64,000 nucleotides of DNA from the NCBI GenBank assembly GCA_900239685.1, contig OENT01000349.1, positions 10,103 to 74,102 of the forward strand, read 5' to 3'. This DNA comes from Rotaria macrura (taxonomy: Eukaryota > Rotifera > Eurotatoria > Philodinida > Philodinidae). Within the stretch, counting starts at the first letter, position 1; every line of letters begins with the position of its first letter. Positions 59,635 to 64,000 of this stretch are shown one piece after another. Made by a program: the position numbers and the translations under genes. The notes beneath the pieces are model-generated. The model saw only the letters and a list, made by a program, of their open reading frames with translations. It ran no database searches and had not been told where the DNA came from.

Positions 59635-62600
59635 GAATGTCGATTGATTCCTCTGATTTACCCAGATTTGGATTTGAAATTATTTTGATCGTTTTATTTT
59701 GTTGATAAGATAAAAAATAACGGATGAAATTGAAATCGTCACATGAAAAGCTTTCAATGAAATTCTCGAGGGATTGAAATATGAAACACGATGGATTCAT
59801 TATATTCTTGAACGAGAACTCTGCCAACATCGATCATATTATTCTTCGAGGAAGGATCAATCGACAGTTAAAAATATTTCTTGTGGCCTATTGTGTTAAA
59901 TAAACTGATTCAGTCTATCGATCAGTCTGTCACAGTATACAACACTCGACAATTCTTTCCGATCTGCCTGCCACAGGCTGTGGAACAGACCTAGTTGTGG
60001 GGTTCACCTTCCTTACTATATACTTCAACTCTCATTTCCAATTATGTTTTACAAAATAAGATACTATGGGCTCACGAATAATGTGTCATTTTCGTGGTAT
60101 TCTCAGACGATGGAGTTTGCCATGCCAGAAAGAAAATGGGTTGCTTAGAAAGAGCAAGAACATATTTCACAGAAGATTAATGTCTCTCAGGATTGTCGGT
60201 CCTTTGAGAGACTGACTACATAAGAATAGATGACTTCCACAGCTTCCGTTGGGAGAGGAATGTTGAATAAAAGTTACACTCAGTGCCCTTAATAAAGATG
60301 AAAGATTTTCACTTGTCTTGTTTATCTTCCCATACGCCACTTTACAGTCAGTTGAAAATACTTGTATATCTACGTAATCTTTGGATGTTGCTCTATCGAA
60401 CTGTATGATCACGGCCATTCTGCGTCATACAACGACAGAGAAATCAGCGACCTTCGAAAGAGACCTGCATCCGTCGTTATTAGCAGTAGTATCCCTGATA
60501 AAGACGCTACAAGAAAACTCAACCAGAAAAGATACTATTTTGTAGAAAATGTGCTTGACAACGAGGTATCCAACAAAATTTCTATGACAGATTAGAGATA
60601 AAAGAAAAATCGATTTTTACTTTGAAACTTTGATGAACTCTAAAGATTTTCCACACACTCTAGTTCACACTTTTTCATAACTCATTTTCATCCGTGGGGT
60701 ACTTCCAGACACTTCGGAAAATGTTTTTGTCTTTGTTCTGTGTCATATCTGAAGATCAATAGAATAAAATGTGCTAATCACGAGTATTACATTATTTTCT
60801 GAAATAAGTCGGATAATCATTAAGAGATATCCGAGACATCTTTTGAAGAATATGTAGCTCGTAGAGATCAGATAAACTAAACATGGCCTATCCTCAAGTT
60901 AAGCAAACCTGCTCTTTAACATAAGACATTAAAAATTGATAAACGGTTTTACATCCTCTCGAATAATTTTGTTTTTGAAAGCCTAAAACGAATATTAATA
61001 CTGTTTTCAATGCTGAACATAATCTCAGCTATATTAAATTTCGTTGTACTACATACCTAATTTGTGAGGAAACATATGAAGCACACTTTTATTCATTAAA
61101 TTTTTAATGGAAAATTGTTTAAAAAGAGAAAAAACTATGATGCATTTTAAACAATTCTTATTTCTGGAACTTCAATATTCCGTTGTGAAAATCTGCTTTT
61201 CGCAAAGAAATCTGTACAAATGCCTGAGCAAAATATGAAACGATGATCTACGAGTCAGAGATAAAAAAAAAGAAAGATTTTACAATTACAAAAAGGTGGC
61301 TTCCTCACTTTAGGAGCAATGTAATATGCTGTTTCTAACTCTAATGCTTTAAAATATATCATGCTTTATAATATCTAAATGTACATGCAGTTAGTTCTAC
61401 TTGATCAATGTCGAAGAGTAAATAGCGACTGACAAATGAAACTTAACGAAGAATTCATCGTGGATTTGCAAAGAAGTCATGACAGAATAACAATTGATGC
61501 GACAATCAAATAAAGAGGAATTTCGAACTTAGTTTACTTCTAGGAAGAACTCATTTATAAAGTATTATCTGTTAATTCTAATGTTGCCTGATGGTTATAG
61601 AAGAGATCAATTGTAATAGAAAGTCGTTTCAAAAGAGCATATTAAAATGCAGTATAATTTCTAAAATAAACTTTAAAAAAATTTGAACATTTGTGTAGTA
61701 ATGACTTAATTATTCAAGCAATGAATTTTTTTCTAAACTATCCCATTGATGAGTTGCTTGCTGCTGAATTCTCGAATATCAATTTGAGGTCAAGAGTTTA
61801 GAATGCAAAATTTGACAAACTATAGGTAATTCATAATGATTATATTTTTATAAGGATGACATTAATATTTATATTGTTCTTTTTACCGAAGAACATTAAA
61901 TATTTTTCTCAAAATCATGAACACGTGTATACCTATACGACAGAAAATAATTTATTGGGCAAAGTAATAGGTGGAAAGTGGTGAATCACTGAAAAAAAAA
62001 TTTCAAAGAAGCTTCCATTGATCAAAATTAAAATGCATGGTAAAAATTCTTTTGTAGCGAGGTTTTTCTCAAAGAAAAATAGGAACTTCGATGGGTCGAA
62101 ATCCATTCAAACAGTCGAAAATCAATGTGAGAAAGGAGAACGATACGTAGGGCTTCTTTTGCGATAGGCTCGAATATGAAACAGAAGGAGAGAAGAATAT
62201 CTATTTCAAGTTTTGACCACTCACCTTACACCTCATTTTGACATTTTACGGACTGCTTTGGCGAAGTATAAAATAACGAATATATGTAGGCTCATCCAAC
62301 AAGAATAAGTAAACCCTGGTGTTAGTATGTAGAAGCTCTTGTGATCTGAATGTAATTAGTCAAATAATAAAATTCGATAAATTATCTTCTTCAATTGAAT
62401 TATGAGCATTGGCTCGACCAGTAAAACCAAATGATTAGTAAAAATGAGAGCGGTATTTTTATTAAAATTAGTTTCTTTATAACTGTCGAGAGGAAAAATG
62501 GTTAAACAAACTGTGGTAGATATGATGATATCTCTCCATAAAAACTAACATCGATTCATTACGTTGCATCATTTTACGTCAGAGAAATGACACTGAAATA

Positions 62601-63256
62601 CTATCAACATTGAATAATGCTTTAGAATCTGTACTATTTAACTTTCGGCATATGCTTCGAACTTGTTTCCTTATTGGCACTAGTTTGTCTCTTATTTCTT
62701 CTTATTCACCATGTATGATATTCTCGTTGTAATTTTTAACTGGCAATGACTGTTGAGAATAGCATAGATGAATAATCGTCCATAGACATCGTTAACTATT
62801 TCTTCAAGAAAAAATTACCAATTAGTAACAAGTATTTGAGAAAGAAAAAGATGCGGATGTTATATCTATCGAAACAGTATAAGTATGCAACAGGGATAAA
62901 ATAGAAAAAGATCAAAACACATCCATGTCATTTAATAAATTCTGAGTAGAGCAATCAGAAGCAATTGCAAACGGATATCACACAAGGTAAATTTCAGAAT
63001 TCTACTAAAGCTAACATTTTAGTACATACCATCCTGAGATTTTTGTGATGGATCTAGCTTAGTTGTTAATTCTTGCATGATATTTGCAAAAAAAGCTTAT
63101 CGGTTTTCAAATTCGTACTTTTTTCTGTATCTATATGACTGAACTGTAGTCAGATGTATTTCTATAATGAAGCGTTTCATTTCAATAACCTTCATATGAG
63201 CATTCACACGAGATGATTCGTTGATCGACTCGTATATATTTCTGTTTCTGTTCAAG
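59635..63256. other. Gene-poor spacer
   Basis: Contains AATAAA at 59899-59904, a possible poly(A) signal 265 bp after the C1q-like gene. The rest is AT-rich, without recognisable genes or repeats; the frame at 60362-60595 has no match that I know. Confidence 0.5.
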
Positions 63257-63799
63257 ATGAAACTTACAGCCACCTTATGCGTATTTGCATGCTTATTGGC
63301 AATAGTTAAGAACAATCCATTATACGATGAAAGTGAAGAAGGTGACGAATCCAGTGATATTAATGAAGATAAACGAAATATGATGAATGTTGGCCGTCAA
63401 GCAAGATCATTTCCTGCTGCATTGGGTGGAGGATATTCGAAAGATAATTGGAATGTTTATTTTCAAGGTAGAAAAATGGATGGTGCAAGTGCTCATTCGT
63501 TTCAATCGATTGGCGGTGGCTATGCCAAAGATAGCTGGACTGTTTACTTTCTAGGTAAAAAAGTGGATGGTGCAAGTGCTCATTCGTTTCAACCGATTGG
63601 TGGAGGATATTCGAAAGATAATTGGCATGTTTATTTTCAAGGTAGAAAAGTGGATGGTGCAAGTGCTCATTCGTTTCAACCAATTCCCGGTGGCTATGCC
63701 AACGATAACTGGAATGCATATTCTATGGGTATGAAACAGCCTGGGTTATCTCCTAATTTATTCCATTCGAGTGGCATGAAATGGAAGAGGTCATGGTGA
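63257..63799 (+). CDS. Secreted protein with four DKNYY-like 29-residue repeats
   Basis: Intronless, 180 aa from the ATG at 63257; the frame is open upstream only with a TTG start. Residues 1-19 form a signal peptide (MKLTATLCVFACLLAIVKN), followed by an acidic spacer with a dibasic DKR. Four tandem repeats of 29 residues lie at about 52-80, 81-109, 110-138 and 139-167. The core is GGGYSKDNWNVYFQGRK followed by DGASAHSF, like the bacterial DKNYY repeat (YxKDxxxVYYxGKxIxGADxxSF). Repeats 1 and 3 resemble each other (YSKDNW, FQGRK), as do 2 and 4 in their YA start. Repeat 4 is worn (GMKQPGLSPN). DKNYY proteins are of unknown function, mostly bacterial and surface-linked. Either horizontal gain or a lineage-specific repeat protein is possible. 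Confidence 0.82.
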   Translation: MKLTATLCVFACLLAIVKNNPLYDESEEGDESSDINEDKRNMMNVGRQARSFPAALGGGYSKDNWNVYFQGRKMDGASAHSFQSIGGGYAKDSWTVYFLGKKVDGASAHSFQPIGGGYSKDNWHVYFQGRKVDGASAHSFQPIPGGYANDNWNAYSMGMKQPGLSPNLFHSSGMKWKRSW

Positions 63800-63975
63800 C
63801 AAGAGTTTCTGAATATGTTTTGACCTAATCGCATACAACTATATACACTGTCTTTACATGAAATAATCTGAATAATCATTTTCATTTTGTGAAATAATTT
63901 ACTCATTTCTGACGCATTTAATTGTTTCAGCGCAACAATAATAATAAGAACAGCGACCGATCAATTTATTGTCAG

Positions 63976-63981
63976 AATAAA
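63976..63981 (+). promoter_or_regulatory. Possible poly(A) signal of the DKNYY gene
   Basis: AATAAA 177 bp after the stop codon. Confidence 0.4.
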
Positions 63982-64000
63982 AGAGTACTTTCAAAATATG

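Noticed and set aside
60362-60595. 77-aa plus-strand open frame
   Set aside because: No motif and no splice partners; probably chance.
63360-63719. 119-aa minus-strand open frame
   Set aside because: A repeat shadow of the DKNYY-repeat gene.

Overview
The window looks like nuclear DNA of a small-genome metazoan, most probably a bdelloid rotifer (Rotaria/Adineta type). The evidence is AT-rich sequence, spliced animal genes with introns mostly of about 45-60 bp (GT..AG), several genes of bacterial or fungal flavour that carry such introns or none, many short foldback DNA elements, a degenerate DDE transposase of a type common in bdelloids, and tracts built on TGTGGG-like units, which I recall as the bdelloid telomere repeat. 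The lineage call is inference; no marker gene proves it.

Layout. 0-5 kb is repeat-rich: an AT-rich repeat, a foldback, an LTR-element fragment, two minisatellites (about 21 and 32 bp), a multi-pass membrane protein gene (minus) and a 1.1 kb telomere-like G-rich/C-rich tract. 5.5-18 kb holds one gene, a bacterial YddA/SbmA-type ABC transporter whose three exons (619, 627 and 521 bp) join in frame to 588 aa but are separated by introns of 4.0 and 6.7 kb. The second intron holds a hAT-type MITE and a 3.8 kb long-inverted-repeat DNA transposon. 18-26 kb is gene-poor, with foldbacks, a DUF4218-like transposase relic and a LINE tail. 26.3-28 kb is a 7-exon thiopurine-methyltransferase-like gene. 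32.9-34.8 kb is a 6-exon APC-family amino-acid permease.

36.7-47.4 kb is the conserved core: four genes on the minus strand, Rab21, a CFDP1/BCNT (Swc5) protein, a TBC1D15-type RabGAP (9 exons, 666 aa) and a CELF/Bruno RNA-binding protein (11 exons, 559 aa). I traced every exon junction in these and all phases agree. Palindromic MITEs lie between the last two genes and inside a CELF intron.

47.5-64 kb is again sparse: two hAT MITEs (one with a perfect 8-bp target duplication), an intronless 2-oxoglutarate/Fe(II) dioxygenase with a duplicated C-terminal module, a hAT relic, a secreted coiled-coil protein with a C1q/TNF-like end, and a secreted protein of four 29-residue DKNYY-like repeats.

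Two kinds of biology dominate. One is vesicle traffic and RNA/chromatin housekeeping in a same-strand block. The other is a set of metabolic, transport and secreted genes with foreign or lineage-specific character, embedded in repeats. The most unusual signals are the giant introns in the ABC gene, the recurring G-rich-then-C-rich telomere-like tracts (at least seven places), the DKNYY-repeat secreted protein and the dioxygenase tail duplication.
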